Part shown: positions 1 to 9,091 of the stretch, piece by piece
How positions within the stretch are numbered: position 1 is the first letter of the stretch
Layout of the letters: each line of letters begins with the position of its first letter
Assembly: GCA_016789305.1 (NCBI GenBank)
Contig: JAEURJ010000023.1
Location: 668,084-732,083 of the forward strand
Direction: 5' to 3'
DNA: 64,000 bases
Source: Anaerolineales bacterium
GTDB lineage: Bacteria > Chloroflexota > Anaerolineae > Anaerolineales > Villigracilaceae
Program-made: the position numbers and the translations under genes
The notes under the pieces: generated by a model
What the model was told of the DNA's origin: nothing
Database searches by the model: none
Seen by the model: only the letters and a program-made list of their open reading frames with translations

Positions 1-2
1 TT

Positions 3-506
3 ATTGTGTTGGTGCAGTCCTTGATCGCGATCACGATTGCGCCATTGATCAATATACTTTTTACAATGGGTGAAGAATTAGGCTGGCGCGGATTTTTACT
101 TCCGCGGTTGCTGCCGCTGGGTCAATGGAAAGCCATGTTGATCAGCGGGGTCATTTGGGGGGTGTGGCATGCGCCGGCAATCATGCAGGGACATAATTAT
201 CCGGGTTATCCGGTGCTGGGTGTGTTCATGATGATCGTCTTTTGTGTGTTGCTTGGGACCATTATTTCATGGTTGTATTTGAATACGAATAGTCCCTGGG
301 TTGCTGCATTGATACATGGATCGGTCAATGCAGTGGCTGGTTTGCCGGTCTTGTTTTTTCAACCGGGTTTCAATATGGCATTCGGTGGCACGCTGGCCGC
401 ACCAACGGCATGGATTGGAATGGTCTTGTTCATCGCATGGTTGATGTGGACGAAGCGACTCCCAGTGGAGAATCAAGTTGATAAAACGGAAGCAGTTGTC
501 GGCTAG
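3..506 (+). CDS. CPBP family intramembrane metalloprotease, 5' partial
   Basis: C-terminal part of a membrane-embedded CPBP (Abi/CAAX-like) protease; the reading frame is open to the window edge, so the true start lies upstream. Seen: the EExxxR motif in GEELGWRGFLLP near the start, the second motif WGVWHAP with its His, and a third His in ALIHGSVNA, together the usual metal-binding set. The rest is hydrophobic, with about four membrane segments and a short charged tail. The family cleaves or processes membrane substrates; the substrate here is unknown. A bidirectional hairpin follows. Confidence 0.85.
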   Translation: MVLVQSLIAITIAPLINILFTMGEELGWRGFLLPRLLPLGQWKAMLISGVIWGVWHAPAIMQGHNYPGYPVLGVFMMIVFCVLLGTIISWLYLNTNSPWVAALIHGSVNAVAGLPVLFFQPGFNMAFGGTLAAPTAWIGMVLFIAWLMWTKRLPVENQVDKTEAVVG

Positions 507-527
507 AAAAGAGGCGATTGTCAATAA

Positions 528-539
528 GAACAAATGTTC
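528..539. promoter_or_regulatory. GAAC-N4-GTTC palindrome
   Basis: GAAC AAAT GTTC, embedded in a slightly longer palindrome. It matches the spacing of the LexA/DinR SOS box of Gram-positive bacteria. It lies between two convergent gene ends, so an operator role is doubtful here. A second copy with the same core sits in a clear promoter at 54442-54453. Confidence 0.3.
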
Positions 540-553
540 TATTTAAAGGTAAT

Positions 554-584
554 AAAAATGGGCGATGATGAGTCGCCCATTTTT
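554..584. terminator. Bidirectional rho-independent terminator
   Basis: A 12-bp stem, AAAAATGGGCGA with TCGCCCATTTTT, and a 7-base loop. It has A/T tracts on both sides, as expected between the convergent CPBP gene and the minus-strand gene ending at 586. Confidence 0.8.
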
Positions 585-585
585 A

Positions 586-2964
586 TTATTCCAATTGCGA
601 TGGCGCTGCGGATGTAGTAAGTGGTTGGTCAGGTTCTGCTGATTCTTCCGAGACCAGAAATGCAACGGCGCGACTCTTTTGCCCATCCATAATGAGGTCG
701 AGATGATGATTGGTGCGATGATCGTTGATGGCGATCAAATGCAATGCATCCAGCACGCGTGGATTTTCAATGGTGATGAAATCAGCAGCACGGTTTGGCG
801 TGCTGTAAAAGAAATCGCGATTGAAGATCGTATCGTCATCATCAAGAAAGACTGCAAGCGGATAGATCTTCGCTTCCATCAGATCCTGAAAAAAGTGAGT
901 GCCGAACGAAGGTTCAGGCGATGCACCTACGGCTTCCCCTGCCAGCTCGATCAGTGCACGCGCATGGAAAATGTCGCTGTAGGAAACATGTACGCCAAGA
1001 TCCGGTGTGGATGTTCCCCAGCGCCCCGGGCCGACCGCAATATATGTTTCATCTTTGAGCGCGGTATTGAGCTGACCAATTGCTCTTTCCAATTGTGTGC
1101 GCTCTGCTTGCGAGGTCAGGCTGAAATATCCTTCCGATGTGACGAATAAAATGTAACGAATGTTTTGCACAATTCCCTGTGGCACCATACGCTGCGTGGA
1201 AAAGACAATATCCTCGTCTTTCAGGTTGCTCGGGAGTTGAACTTCCTCGCCACTGACGATGTGGCTTTGTGGACGGCATTGCAGCAGGGTGATATTGATC
1301 GTAGGTTTCTGCGAATCGGTTTCGACGATCTCGACCGTGAATTCAGTATCCACCGGGGATTCGTAATGAGTTTCCAACAATTTCAACGCTTCGCGAATAT
1401 TTTTGGCAAAAGACGTACGCGCCAGCAGGCTGTCAAACGTGATCACCATTTTTTCATAATTTGTATTATGGCTAAGTATGCTTGCCAGATACCCATCCTG
1501 CTCAACCTGCGCAGCGTATCGCAACGGCGGATAATTCGATGCAAGCACATCGCGTACCGGTACAGTAACCAATTGATTTTTTTCCAGATCGATCACGTCC
1601 ACGTTTTGCTGGGAATACCGCCGTGCGGATCGAATATCTGAACTGGGCTGCAAGCGCGGATGACTGAGCGCCACCAACCTCGGACAATCGTCTGCCACCA
1701 TATCGACGGCGCGGGTGCCCAACCCAAGCACGAGTCGCAGAAATCCATCATCTTCGCGGATCTGCGGCGACCAGCGATACATGTTATGGCTGAAAGCAAC
1801 ACCCGCGGCCTGTGGCAGATAATATTTCCCCATTTTCTCGCCTTCCACAAATTGAATCAGAATGGCAATACGTTCATCGTAATCTGCGAGGTCTTTGTGG
1901 TGACGATATAAAAGCGCATCGGGATCCATCACGCTGGCATAGATTTTTGAAATGGCACTGGTGAGTGCCGCAATCTTTTGGCCGTAGGTTCCCTGATTGG
2001 GTAGAAAGATGCTTTCGTATTTTCCCGCGAAGGAAGTGCCGAAATTATCTTCGAGCAAACTGGAGGAGCGCACGATCAACGGCGTATGCCCGGCTTCAAC
2101 TAGAATCTCATCCAGGCGGTCGATGATCTCTGGAGGAAGCTGCCCTTTTGAAAAATCATCGCGCAGGGTGGGATAGTCCGCGCGCATCTGCTCTTCGGTT
2201 TTATATTTCTGGTCATTCCAATGCATGAGACCATTGAGCGCCATAAAGTTGTAAAACACATCGGAGCCGAGATAATAGGAAGTGGGGATTTTGAAGGAAT
2301 CGCGGATCTCCGGCGGCGCGGTTTCCTTGAGGATGCGCATCGCAAGCAGCATACCTGCGGCCTTGCCACCTACTTTTCCTTCGCCAATCTTGCGCCTGCG
2401 GATTTCCCTCAAGTCGGCCACGGTGAACCATTGACGCGCCATCTTGATGTATTTCAACTGGTCGCTGACCATCGTGCGGATCAGCACCACCTCCAATTCC
2501 TGCAGGCGCGCTTCATATTTCTTTCGCTCCGCCGCCGGCATGGATTCGATCATCTCTGCCTGTTCAAAGATCACATCCTGCGGAGCCAGCTCCGGGTTGA
2601 ACCAGATGAACTCTGAATCAGCGTTTCCGCGCTCGCTCAACACCTGGCGGACGATATGCTCAAATTCCAAATAGGGCAGGTTATAAGCAAAGTAAAAATC
2701 GGTCAGCGAATCACGTACCCTCATCAGGCGGGTATCCCAAATGTCCGCCTGCTCCTCGGCTAAAGGATTATGCAGCCCTTCGCGCTCCTGTGACTCGACA
2801 GCTTTTTGACGCGCCTCTTCATCGAACGCGGCTCTCGTGATGATGCCGCGGGAAAACAGTGCTTTTCTCATTTGATGGCGGATGCGTGAGCTCAAAATTG
2901 GATACTGACTCAACGCCAGTAAAATTTTCAATACACTATCGATGGAGATGCTGGGGAATGTCAT
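586..2964 (-). CDS. PEP/pyruvate-binding domain protein (PPDK/PEP-synthase-like)
   Basis: 792 residues. The middle carries the nucleotide-binding fold of pyruvate phosphate dikinase and PEP synthase: GGKAAGMLLAM near residue 200, VRSSSLLEDNFGTSFAGKYES near 300, and LLQCRPQ near 565, which normally closes that domain. I do not see the swivelling phosphohistidine domain (TxGGxxSH-type motif) or the PEP-binding TIM barrel that full-length dikinases have. Instead about 220 C-terminal residues of another type follow, including GPGRWGTSTPDLG. It may therefore be a phosphotransferase or kinase-like regulator rather than a gluconeogenic enzyme. ATG start at 2964; single-gene unit. Confidence 0.75.
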   Translation of the reverse strand: MTFPSISIDSVLKILLALSQYPILSSRIRHQMRKALFSRGIITRAAFDEEARQKAVESQEREGLHNPLAEEQADIWDTRLMRVRDSLTDFYFAYNLPYLEFEHIVRQVLSERGNADSEFIWFNPELAPQDVIFEQAEMIESMPAAERKKYEARLQELEVVLIRTMVSDQLKYIKMARQWFTVADLREIRRRKIGEGKVGGKAAGMLLAMRILKETAPPEIRDSFKIPTSYYLGSDVFYNFMALNGLMHWNDQKYKTEEQMRADYPTLRDDFSKGQLPPEIIDRLDEILVEAGHTPLIVRSSSLLEDNFGTSFAGKYESIFLPNQGTYGQKIAALTSAISKIYASVMDPDALLYRHHKDLADYDERIAILIQFVEGEKMGKYYLPQAAGVAFSHNMYRWSPQIREDDGFLRLVLGLGTRAVDMVADDCPRLVALSHPRLQPSSDIRSARRYSQQNVDVIDLEKNQLVTVPVRDVLASNYPPLRYAAQVEQDGYLASILSHNTNYEKMVITFDSLLARTSFAKNIREALKLLETHYESPVDTEFTVEIVETDSQKPTINITLLQCRPQSHIVSGEEVQLPSNLKDEDIVFSTQRMVPQGIVQNIRYILFVTSEGYFSLTSQAERTQLERAIGQLNTALKDETYIAVGPGRWGTSTPDLGVHVSYSDIFHARALIELAGEAVGASPEPSFGTHFFQDLMEAKIYPLAVFLDDDDTIFNRDFFYSTPNRAADFITIENPRVLDALHLIAINDHRTNHHLDLIMDGQKSRAVAFLVSEESAEPDQPLTTSAAPSQLE

Positions 2965-2981
2965 GGGTCAATGATAACAAA

Positions 2982-3012
2982 AATCCGCCAAACAAAGCCT
3001 GTTTGGCGGATT
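2982..3012 (-). terminator. Terminator of dnaN
   Basis: Stem AATCCGCCAAAC / GTTTGGCGGATT with a 7-base loop, followed on the minus strand by a T-rich run, 20 bases after the dnaN stop codon. Confidence 0.8.
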
Positions 3013-3031
3013 GATTTTGAACTCTGTTTTT

Positions 3032-4165
3032 CTATCCCAAATGCATGGGCATGATCACATGCAGGAAGTTGTCATCGCCGACTGGTTTCACCACGCCCGG
3101 CGCATTTGCAGCAGATGTTTCCAACGCCACGTTGGGAGTCTTGATGACTTCCAATGCCTCGCGCAGGAATTTCACATTGAAGGCGATCAACACGCTGCCG
3201 CCATCCACAGTGGCTTCGACAATGGTCTCGTTCTTGCCGGTCTCTTCCGATGTCGCGGAAATTTCCACTTCGCTGGGCTGCATCTCGCCTTTGGACTCTT
3301 TGATATCGAGGCGGGCTACATTCGAACCTTCGCGGGCAAAAATCTCAGCTTGCTTGCAGGCTTTGAGCAGAGTGGCAGTTGCAACCAAGGTGCGGGATTT
3401 ATAACTGCGCGGAATGATCTGATGATAATCCGGGAAGGTCCCGTCGATCAATTGCGAAACCACTTCCACATCCTTCACTCGGAAGAGCACCTGTCCGCGC
3501 TGCTTGGGGACGACCATGTAAATCGGTTCCTCGGGGTCGTTTGCCACGCGGGCCAATTCGTTCAATGCTCGCGCCGGGATGATGATGTTGATCGGTTGTG
3601 GAACCGCATTTGATAATTGAGCCTTGCGCACCGAAAGACGGAAGCCGTCAGCGGCGGCCATGGTAACTTTATCTTTTTCCACGTTCATCAACACGCCCAT
3701 CAACACCGGGCGGGCTTCATCGGTTGAGGCTGCGAATGCCACCTGATGGATCATTTCCTTGAAGTCCGCCACGTTCAATTGCACAGCATCCTTCATTTCC
3801 GGAGTCGGCAGCGGAGGGAATTCCTGGGCGTCGATGCATTTGATGTCGTTGTTCGATGCGCCGCCTTTGACGTGCAGACTCTGCGTCTTTACATCCAAAG
3901 TCAACTGCACCTGATCGCTCGGCATGGCGTTGACCAGGTCCGAAAAGGTGCGCGAGGGAACTGTGGTTGAGCCTTCTTCATCGATGCGCGCGGGAATCCA
4001 ACAGGTAATGCCCAACTCGAGGTTGGTGGCGGAGAGTCGCAAACGGCCTTCGTCGCTGGCGATCAGAATGTTGGATAAAACGGGGAGGGTACTGCGCGGC
4101 GAAACAGCGCGGGATACGATACTCAAACCGCGTGCAAGGTTCTCTTGAAGAAGGGTAACTTTCAT
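3032..4165 (-). CDS. dnaN: DNA polymerase III beta sliding clamp
   Basis: 377 residues, the usual clamp length. It forms the ring that tethers DNA polymerase III to DNA. Family signatures are visible: the N-terminus MKVTLLQENLARGLSIVSRA, TLPVLSNILI, TSTDEARPVLMGVL in the middle, and the C-terminus ending in HVIMPMHLG, the typical clamp terminus next to the partner-binding pocket. It stands alone here, away from dnaA or recF, with its own terminator downstream. Confidence 0.95.
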   Translation of the reverse strand: MKVTLLQENLARGLSIVSRAVSPRSTLPVLSNILIASDEGRLRLSATNLELGITCWIPARIDEEGSTTVPSRTFSDLVNAMPSDQVQLTLDVKTQSLHVKGGASNNDIKCIDAQEFPPLPTPEMKDAVQLNVADFKEMIHQVAFAASTDEARPVLMGVLMNVEKDKVTMAAADGFRLSVRKAQLSNAVPQPINIIIPARALNELARVANDPEEPIYMVVPKQRGQVLFRVKDVEVVSQLIDGTFPDYHQIIPRSYKSRTLVATATLLKACKQAEIFAREGSNVARLDIKESKGEMQPSEVEISATSEETGKNETIVEATVDGGSVLIAFNVKFLREALEVIKTPNVALETSAANAPGVVKPVGDDNFLHVIMPMHLG

Positions 4166-4225
4166 GGTTTATCGCCTCAGTTAATTTTTTTTCGAAAGTA
4201 TATCATTAAGTTTTTTATACGCGTA

Positions 4226-6142
4226 CTAAAAACCACCGGTCACCAATGAAATACCCAGCATCAATAAACCGAATAACAATTGGCACGCGAACAAACTCGC
4301 GAACACGTACGCCACCACCGTCCAGGCTGAAGTTCCTTTTTGGGAGGATTGCGGGCGGAGTTCCTGCCCTTCAGCCAATGCCTGCGCTGATGCTGCTACC
4401 TGCTCAAGATCATTCATCCAGAAAACGCCCGTCGCTTCATCATTAACGATGAGTCTGCTCCCGTTAAACGAGTGGATCCAAGCTTCGGCATTTTTCGGCA
4501 AATTCATCGCAAGTGATAGGGGCAGAACCACCGCATTTGCTTTCACTTCTGATGAGACGACTTCATTTGCATTTACCGTTTTTAGAGAGATTTTAAGTCC
4601 ACGTTTTTCAAAGGCAGCTCTGACCGCATCCCCAAATTTGCCGCTGTTATTTTCAAACACAAGCACATGGAAATCCTGCTGTTTTTCCTCCAATGCATCG
4701 GCGCGCGAAGCGCTGTCTTTGCGAAGGGCCGAAAGGTGATATAGCAGCAAAATCACGAACAGAATCAGCAAAGTCAGCGAGTTGAGCGAATCTTTGGCAA
4801 TGGAACTTCCGCCGCCAAGTAATGCATTGATCAAAGTAAAGATCAGGATCACGGCAGAAACCATTCCGCCGATCACACCCGCAAACAAAGCCAGATATAA
4901 ATAACTTCTGCGAATGATCGACCGCCGTGCATGTTCATTGGCAGCACCCACGCCTAATGCATCCGCCTGTAACGGACGCCAGGTCATGAGCCAGAGGGGA
5001 AGCCCAACCGCAATTGCCGAAAGCGATCCTGCCAAAGTGGAACGAAAGCTGCTTTCATTCAGATAGGCCTTGTCCAGAGTCATGTCTGTGATGAACATGA
5101 ATAGGTTGGCTGTGCCAATAAATGCGGTGGCCAGCCCAAGCGCGGAAAGAATATAGAAGTAGATTCGTTTCTTGCCTGCCCGGCGCGGCGCATTTTCATC
5201 AAAGTCAAATTGCTGGTTGAGCCAGTATCCGTAGTAGGCCCAGAGCACGCCGAACGGCAAACCAACGGAAATCGGTCCGCCGATTTTTTGCAGGAAATCA
5301 ATCGAGGTACTTTTCTCGCCAAGCAACCGGCTGAGCAGGACGTACAGTAAATTTCCACCGGCGGTGAGTGTGACGATGACTCCGCCGAGGGCAAGCAGAT
5401 AGAAAATGCCAAGGCGAAGAACCGATTCCTTTTCAGCAGGATCAGGTAAAACGTCCTGCAGGATGCGCCACGAGAAAAACCATATCGGAGTACCGATGCC
5501 AAGCAAGGCAATTGCGTTGATCACAGTTTCCCGTCCAATTCCCCCGAGCACGTTGGAAGGCAATGTGAAGGCGTAATCCAAGGCCTGTTGTGCGCCGTAG
5601 ATGACCATCAACAATCCGTAAAGTACCCAGATGAAGCGATACAACCTGCGGATCACAGAGAAGTTTTCCGTCTCTTTTAAAGTTTGCCATTCGCCGCGCA
5701 GGATGTTCCAAAAATAGCCGGCAATGAGCAGGTTGATGAGAACGGCGAGAATATTGTCAGTTAAAGTTTGTGAGCCGCCGATAATGGCGCGTTGAGCGGA
5801 GAGGTGTGCCGTGGAAAGAAACGCACGATTGATCAGCGCAAATAAATTTTGCACCGCAGGAATGAGCGTGGCCAGCAATGCGCCGTACAAAAAGACAGCG
5901 CGCAGGCTGGCGTTCTTTTCCTCATCATCCTTCGCGGAAGTGTTTTGCGACCATAACCAATGGAACAAAAAGATGGGCACGCCCACGAAAATTAAGGCGA
6001 GAGCCTGTGCGAGAGTCTCCGTGCCGTTGACCACATCGCGCCCGTTGATGATCGAACGCAGCAGACTGATCACGCCCCAGATTACAACTTCAAGGCTGAT
6101 GATCGCGACGAGATAAAAATATAACCTTCGGATGGTTTTCAT
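4226..6142 (-). CDS. Multi-pass membrane protein with four DUF5671 repeats
   Basis: 638 residues. The unit R-R-x-Y-x-Y/F followed by two or three hydrophobic helices occurs four times, near residues 4, 163, 330 and 415, matching the DUF5671 architecture. A soluble stretch follows (about 485-600, with a coiled or Rossmann-like segment after LRKDSASRADALEEK), then a final membrane helix. No catalytic motif is apparent and the function is unknown. The start at MKTIRRLYFY fits the first repeat. The small anchored protein gene at 6158-6631 lies directly upstream on the same strand, 15 bases away, so the two probably form an operon. Confidence 0.75.
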   Translation of the reverse strand: MKTIRRLYFYLVAIISLEVVIWGVISLLRSIINGRDVVNGTETLAQALALIFVGVPIFLFHWLWSQNTSAKDDEEKNASLRAVFLYGALLATLIPAVQNLFALINRAFLSTAHLSAQRAIIGGSQTLTDNILAVLINLLIAGYFWNILRGEWQTLKETENFSVIRRLYRFIWVLYGLLMVIYGAQQALDYAFTLPSNVLGGIGRETVINAIALLGIGTPIWFFSWRILQDVLPDPAEKESVLRLGIFYLLALGGVIVTLTAGGNLLYVLLSRLLGEKSTSIDFLQKIGGPISVGLPFGVLWAYYGYWLNQQFDFDENAPRRAGKKRIYFYILSALGLATAFIGTANLFMFITDMTLDKAYLNESSFRSTLAGSLSAIAVGLPLWLMTWRPLQADALGVGAANEHARRSIIRRSYLYLALFAGVIGGMVSAVILIFTLINALLGGGSSIAKDSLNSLTLLILFVILLLYHLSALRKDSASRADALEEKQQDFHVLVFENNSGKFGDAVRAAFEKRGLKISLKTVNANEVVSSEVKANAVVLPLSLAMNLPKNAEAWIHSFNGSRLIVNDEATGVFWMNDLEQVAASAQALAEGQELRPQSSQKGTSAWTVVAYVFASLFACQLLFGLLMLGISLVTGGF

Positions 6143-6157
6143 GATGAGCCTGCTTCC

Positions 6158-6631
6158 TTAAGGTTTGAAAGGTTCCTGGTACCAGTTGTAGCTCCAGTAG
6201 TTATAGGGCATGGCACTGATCTTCCAGTCGCCATTTTGGAGAACCAGCAAAGCACGGTCTTCGGTTTGATATCCGCTGGAAAACGGATCATTGGTGGAAA
6301 AGAAAACCGTCACGGTCACGGTGGCTTCATCGCCATTGATCTCGGCAGTGCCCACATCCACTCCGCTGTTTTGCGGGTTGACCGATCCATTGAAGAAGGA
6401 TTGTCTGAAATCTTCGTAGGTGGGTTTGTTTTCCAAATCCGCTAGATAGCCGTAGGCCTTTTCGTAATCATCTTCCAATATGGCGAGCACGTAATTGTGC
6501 ACCACACCATCGGGAGTGGTATCCGCCAGATACTCGCGTTTATCCTGGCGGGTGAAGAACAGTCCCAAAGCCAGCAGGACCAACACGCCAATGCCAATGA
6601 GAATGCCGGTGAGAAATTTATCCTGTTTCAT
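6158..6631 (-). CDS. Small membrane-anchored DUF4878/NTF2-like protein
   Basis: 157 residues from the ATG at 6631, chosen over the longer in-frame start at 6682 because GGAGGC sits 8-13 bases upstream of it. One N-terminal membrane helix (about residues 8-26, GILIGIGVLVLLALGLFF) is followed by an extracytoplasmic domain. That domain has the pattern PDGVVHNYVLAILEDDYEKAYGYL and a C-terminal strand NGDWKISAMPYNY, resembling NTF2/DUF4878-like lipoproteins. No enzymatic residues are evident. Same strand as, and 15 bases before, the DUF5671 protein. Confidence 0.7.
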   Translation of the reverse strand: MKQDKFLTGILIGIGVLVLLALGLFFTRQDKREYLADTTPDGVVHNYVLAILEDDYEKAYGYLADLENKPTYEDFRQSFFNGSVNPQNSGVDVGTAEINGDEATVTVTVFFSTNDPFSSGYQTEDRALLVLQNGDWKISAMPYNYWSYNWYQEPFKP

Positions 6632-6777
6632 AAAGCGCCTCCGAGTTAAATTCATTGTATAGGTTAAGGAAGTTAAAGGCAAGTTACTTGGAATCTGAGA
6701 CCCCTCTCCGGCAGGTGTTATTTTATTTCCATCACGGTATACTTGCCTTGATAATTTGATAAGACAAGGAGAACCTC

Positions 6778-8580
6778 ATGACCATTTCTGCCCCTCGTTG
6801 GGACCTGACCAACATCTATCCTTCGCTCGAGTCGAAGGAATTCACGGCTGCGGTTGCTGATTACAAAAAGCAGGTCGCTGCGCTGGAAAAGTTTTTCAAA
6901 AATAAAATAAGCAAGGCCAGCGAAAAATCGAAGGCGAAGGATCTGGCGCCCCTGATCGGTGAGGCCATCGACCGCATCAATAAGATCCAAACGCTTTCGT
7001 CCACGATCTTTCCGTATATTTATTCTTTCGTCACCACTGATTCGCGCGACAAGCTGGCAATGAAGACTCTCTCCGAGATGGAGCAGGCCAGTTTGCCGAC
7101 GAGTCAGTTGTTGACGCAGTTCACGGCCTGGTTGGGAAAGATTTCACCCAAGCTCGCTGACGCAACCAAACTCAATTCATCTGCCAAGGCACATGCTTTT
7201 ATGTTGAAGGAATCCGCTGAACAAAGCAAGTACTTGATGAGTGAAGCAGAGGAAAACCTCGCCTCCGAACTTAGCCTGAGCGGGGGCAATGCCTTCGGCA
7301 AGCTGCAGGGTACGGTGACCTCACAACTGTCCGTCGACTTTGAGTTGGACGGCAAGGTGGAAAAGATGCCGATGCCCGCGTTGATCAACTTGCGCAGCCA
7401 TCCCGACGAATCTACACGCCGCCGCGGATATGAAGCGGAGAACGTGGCTTGGGAGGGAGTTAAAGAAATTTTGGCGGCGTGCCTGAACGGGGTCAAGGGC
7501 GAAGCGAATACGTTAAATCGCAAACGCGGCCGCAAGGATGCCATCCACTCATCGCTTGAGGCGGCGCGCATGGATCGTAAATCCCTCAACGCGATGCTCG
7601 AGGCCATGGAAGGTTCCTTCCCGATGTTTCGCAAATATTTCAAAGCCAAGGCTAAAAAGATTGGGAAGGAACAACTTGCATGGTGGGATATTTTTGCGCC
7701 CATTGGCAAAGCCGATAAAGTGTATACCTTTGAAGAAGCACGCGATTTTATTTTGGAAAACTTCGGCCGATTCTCGCCTGACCTGGCTGCCTTTGCCAAA
7801 CGTGCATTTGACAACAACTGGATCGATGCTGAGCAGCGTGATGGAAAACGGGGCGGTGCATTTTGTACCGAAGTGCAGGGTGTAAAAGAAAGCCGTATCT
7901 TATGTAACTTTGACGGTTCGTTCGATCAGGTGAGCACGCTTGCCCATGAGTTGGGACATGCCTTTCATAATGAATGCGCCTATCAGGCGAACAAGACGAC
8001 TCTGCAGCAACTCACGCCCATGACTCTGGCCGAAACTGCTTCGACCATGTGTGAGACCATCGTCACTGAGGCAGTCCTCGCCACTACAAAAGATCCGCAG
8101 GAGGAGCTGGCTGTGCTCGAAGCGCAGATCCAGGGTGCGGCTCAAGTGGTTGTGGATATTTATTCGCGTTATCTCTTCGAGAAGGAAGTCTTTGAACGCC
8201 GCGAAAAGTCCGAACTTTCTGCCGATGATTTCAATGACATCATGGAGCGCGCGCAAAAAGCAACCTACGGCGATGGACTCGACGAACGCTATCTGCAAAA
8301 ATTCATGTGGACCTGGAAGCCTCATTACTATTCTTCCGGCCTGTCCTTTTATAATTATCCATACGCCTTTGGGTTGTTATTTGCAACCGGTCTGTATGCC
8401 ATCTATCAACAGCGCGGCGAGTCATTCGTGCAGGATTATAAAAACCTGCTGGCTTCCACGGGCGAAGAGACTGCAGCAAAACTTGCCAAACGCTTCGGTA
8501 TCGACATCACCACACGTAAATTCTGGGATGACAGCCTTGCCATCATCGGCAAGCGCATCGATCGTTATAGCCAGTTATAG
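6778..8580 (+). CDS. pepF: M3 family oligoendopeptidase F
   Basis: 600 residues, the normal length for PepF/M3B enzymes, which are cytoplasmic zinc peptidases acting on short peptides. The zinc site HELGHAFH lies near residue 391, with the downstream Glu in TLAETASTMCE near 418. The N-terminus SAPRWDLTNIYPSLESKEF is typical. The ATG at 6778 is preceded by AAGGAG at a good distance. The rhodanese gene follows after 13 bases. Confidence 0.93.
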   Translation: MTISAPRWDLTNIYPSLESKEFTAAVADYKKQVAALEKFFKNKISKASEKSKAKDLAPLIGEAIDRINKIQTLSSTIFPYIYSFVTTDSRDKLAMKTLSEMEQASLPTSQLLTQFTAWLGKISPKLADATKLNSSAKAHAFMLKESAEQSKYLMSEAEENLASELSLSGGNAFGKLQGTVTSQLSVDFELDGKVEKMPMPALINLRSHPDESTRRRGYEAENVAWEGVKEILAACLNGVKGEANTLNRKRGRKDAIHSSLEAARMDRKSLNAMLEAMEGSFPMFRKYFKAKAKKIGKEQLAWWDIFAPIGKADKVYTFEEARDFILENFGRFSPDLAAFAKRAFDNNWIDAEQRDGKRGGAFCTEVQGVKESRILCNFDGSFDQVSTLAHELGHAFHNECAYQANKTTLQQLTPMTLAETASTMCETIVTEAVLATTKDPQEELAVLEAQIQGAAQVVVDIYSRYLFEKEVFERREKSELSADDFNDIMERAQKATYGDGLDERYLQKFMWTWKPHYYSSGLSFYNYPYAFGLLFATGLYAIYQQRGESFVQDYKNLLASTGEETAAKLAKRFGIDITTRKFWDDSLAIIGKRIDRYSQL

Positions 8581-8593
8581 GAGAGCTATTAAC

Positions 8594-9091
8594 TTGAAAA
8601 GAAAAAAGTTTTTTCTCCTGCCGGTTTTTATATTGGTCGTTGCAAGCATAGCCTGCAATGCAGAACTTCCGCAAATGGAGTCAACTGCCACACCCACGCC
8701 GGCGCAATTGCCCACTGTTGCGTTGACCATTGAATCAGGGCAGGGAAATATTCCACTCTCGGAAGCGGGAGTCCCGCGCATTTCGGTGGAGGATGCCAAG
8801 GCGGCGTTTGACGCGGGCGAAGCCGTCATCGTGGATGTGAGAAGTGCTGACGCCTATGCAGCCGGCCACGCCGAAGGTGCGATCAATATTCTATTGGGTG
8901 TTTTCGAAACGGATATTGCAAACATCCCGCTTGAAAAAGATCAATGGATCATTACCTACTGTACCTGACAAAACGAACATACGAGCGCCCGTGCGGCGTT
9001 CCTCCTTTTGCAAAACGGGTACACTCATGTCGAAGCCATCCTTGGCGGGTTAAGTGCCTGGGTGGATGCCGGATATCCGGTCGTTCCATAA
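8594..9091 (+). CDS. Rhodanese-like lipoprotein with in-frame TGA (candidate selenoprotein)
   Basis: TTG start at 8594 with AGGAGAG upstream. The product begins with a signal/lipoprotein-type peptide (KRKKFFLLPVFILVVASIAC), then a low-complexity linker and a rhodanese domain: ISVEDAKAAFDAGEAVIVDVRSADAY, AGHAEGAINI, then the active loop. At codon 125 (8966-8968) there is an in-frame TGA directly after YCT. The frame continues without interruption as QNEHTSARAAFLLLQNGY and then ILGGLSAWVDAGYPVVP, exactly what completes a rhodanese fold, to TAA at 9091. Related rhodaneses have Cys at this position (YCTC-P-x-E type), so TGA probably encodes selenocysteine; a sequencing error or a recent nonsense mutation are the alternatives. 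If TGA is a stop, the product ends at 8968 without its C-terminal third. Confidence 0.7.
8983..9001 (+). promoter_or_regulatory. Candidate bacterial SECIS hairpin
   Basis: GAGCGCC pairs with GGCGTTC (7 bp with one G-U), closing a 5-base loop CGUGC. The loop begins 21 bases after the TGA and has G as its second base. Bacterial SECIS elements are a stem-loop just after the UGA with an early G in the apical loop, so spacing and loop fit. The sequence is also coding, as expected for a bacterial SECIS. Confidence 0.5.

Noticed and set aside
679..1149. Open frame on the plus strand opposite the PEP/pyruvate-binding gene
   Set aside because: Antisense to a long well-supported gene, no ribosome-binding site, no recognisable protein pattern.
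3011..3613. 200-residue frame on the plus strand opposite dnaN
   Set aside because: Shadow of dnaN codons; composition rich in His, Cys and Arg, as typical of antisense frames.
7104..7817. 237-residue minus-strand frame within pepF
   Set aside because: Fully antisense to pepF, with a Ser/Arg-rich composition and no motif.
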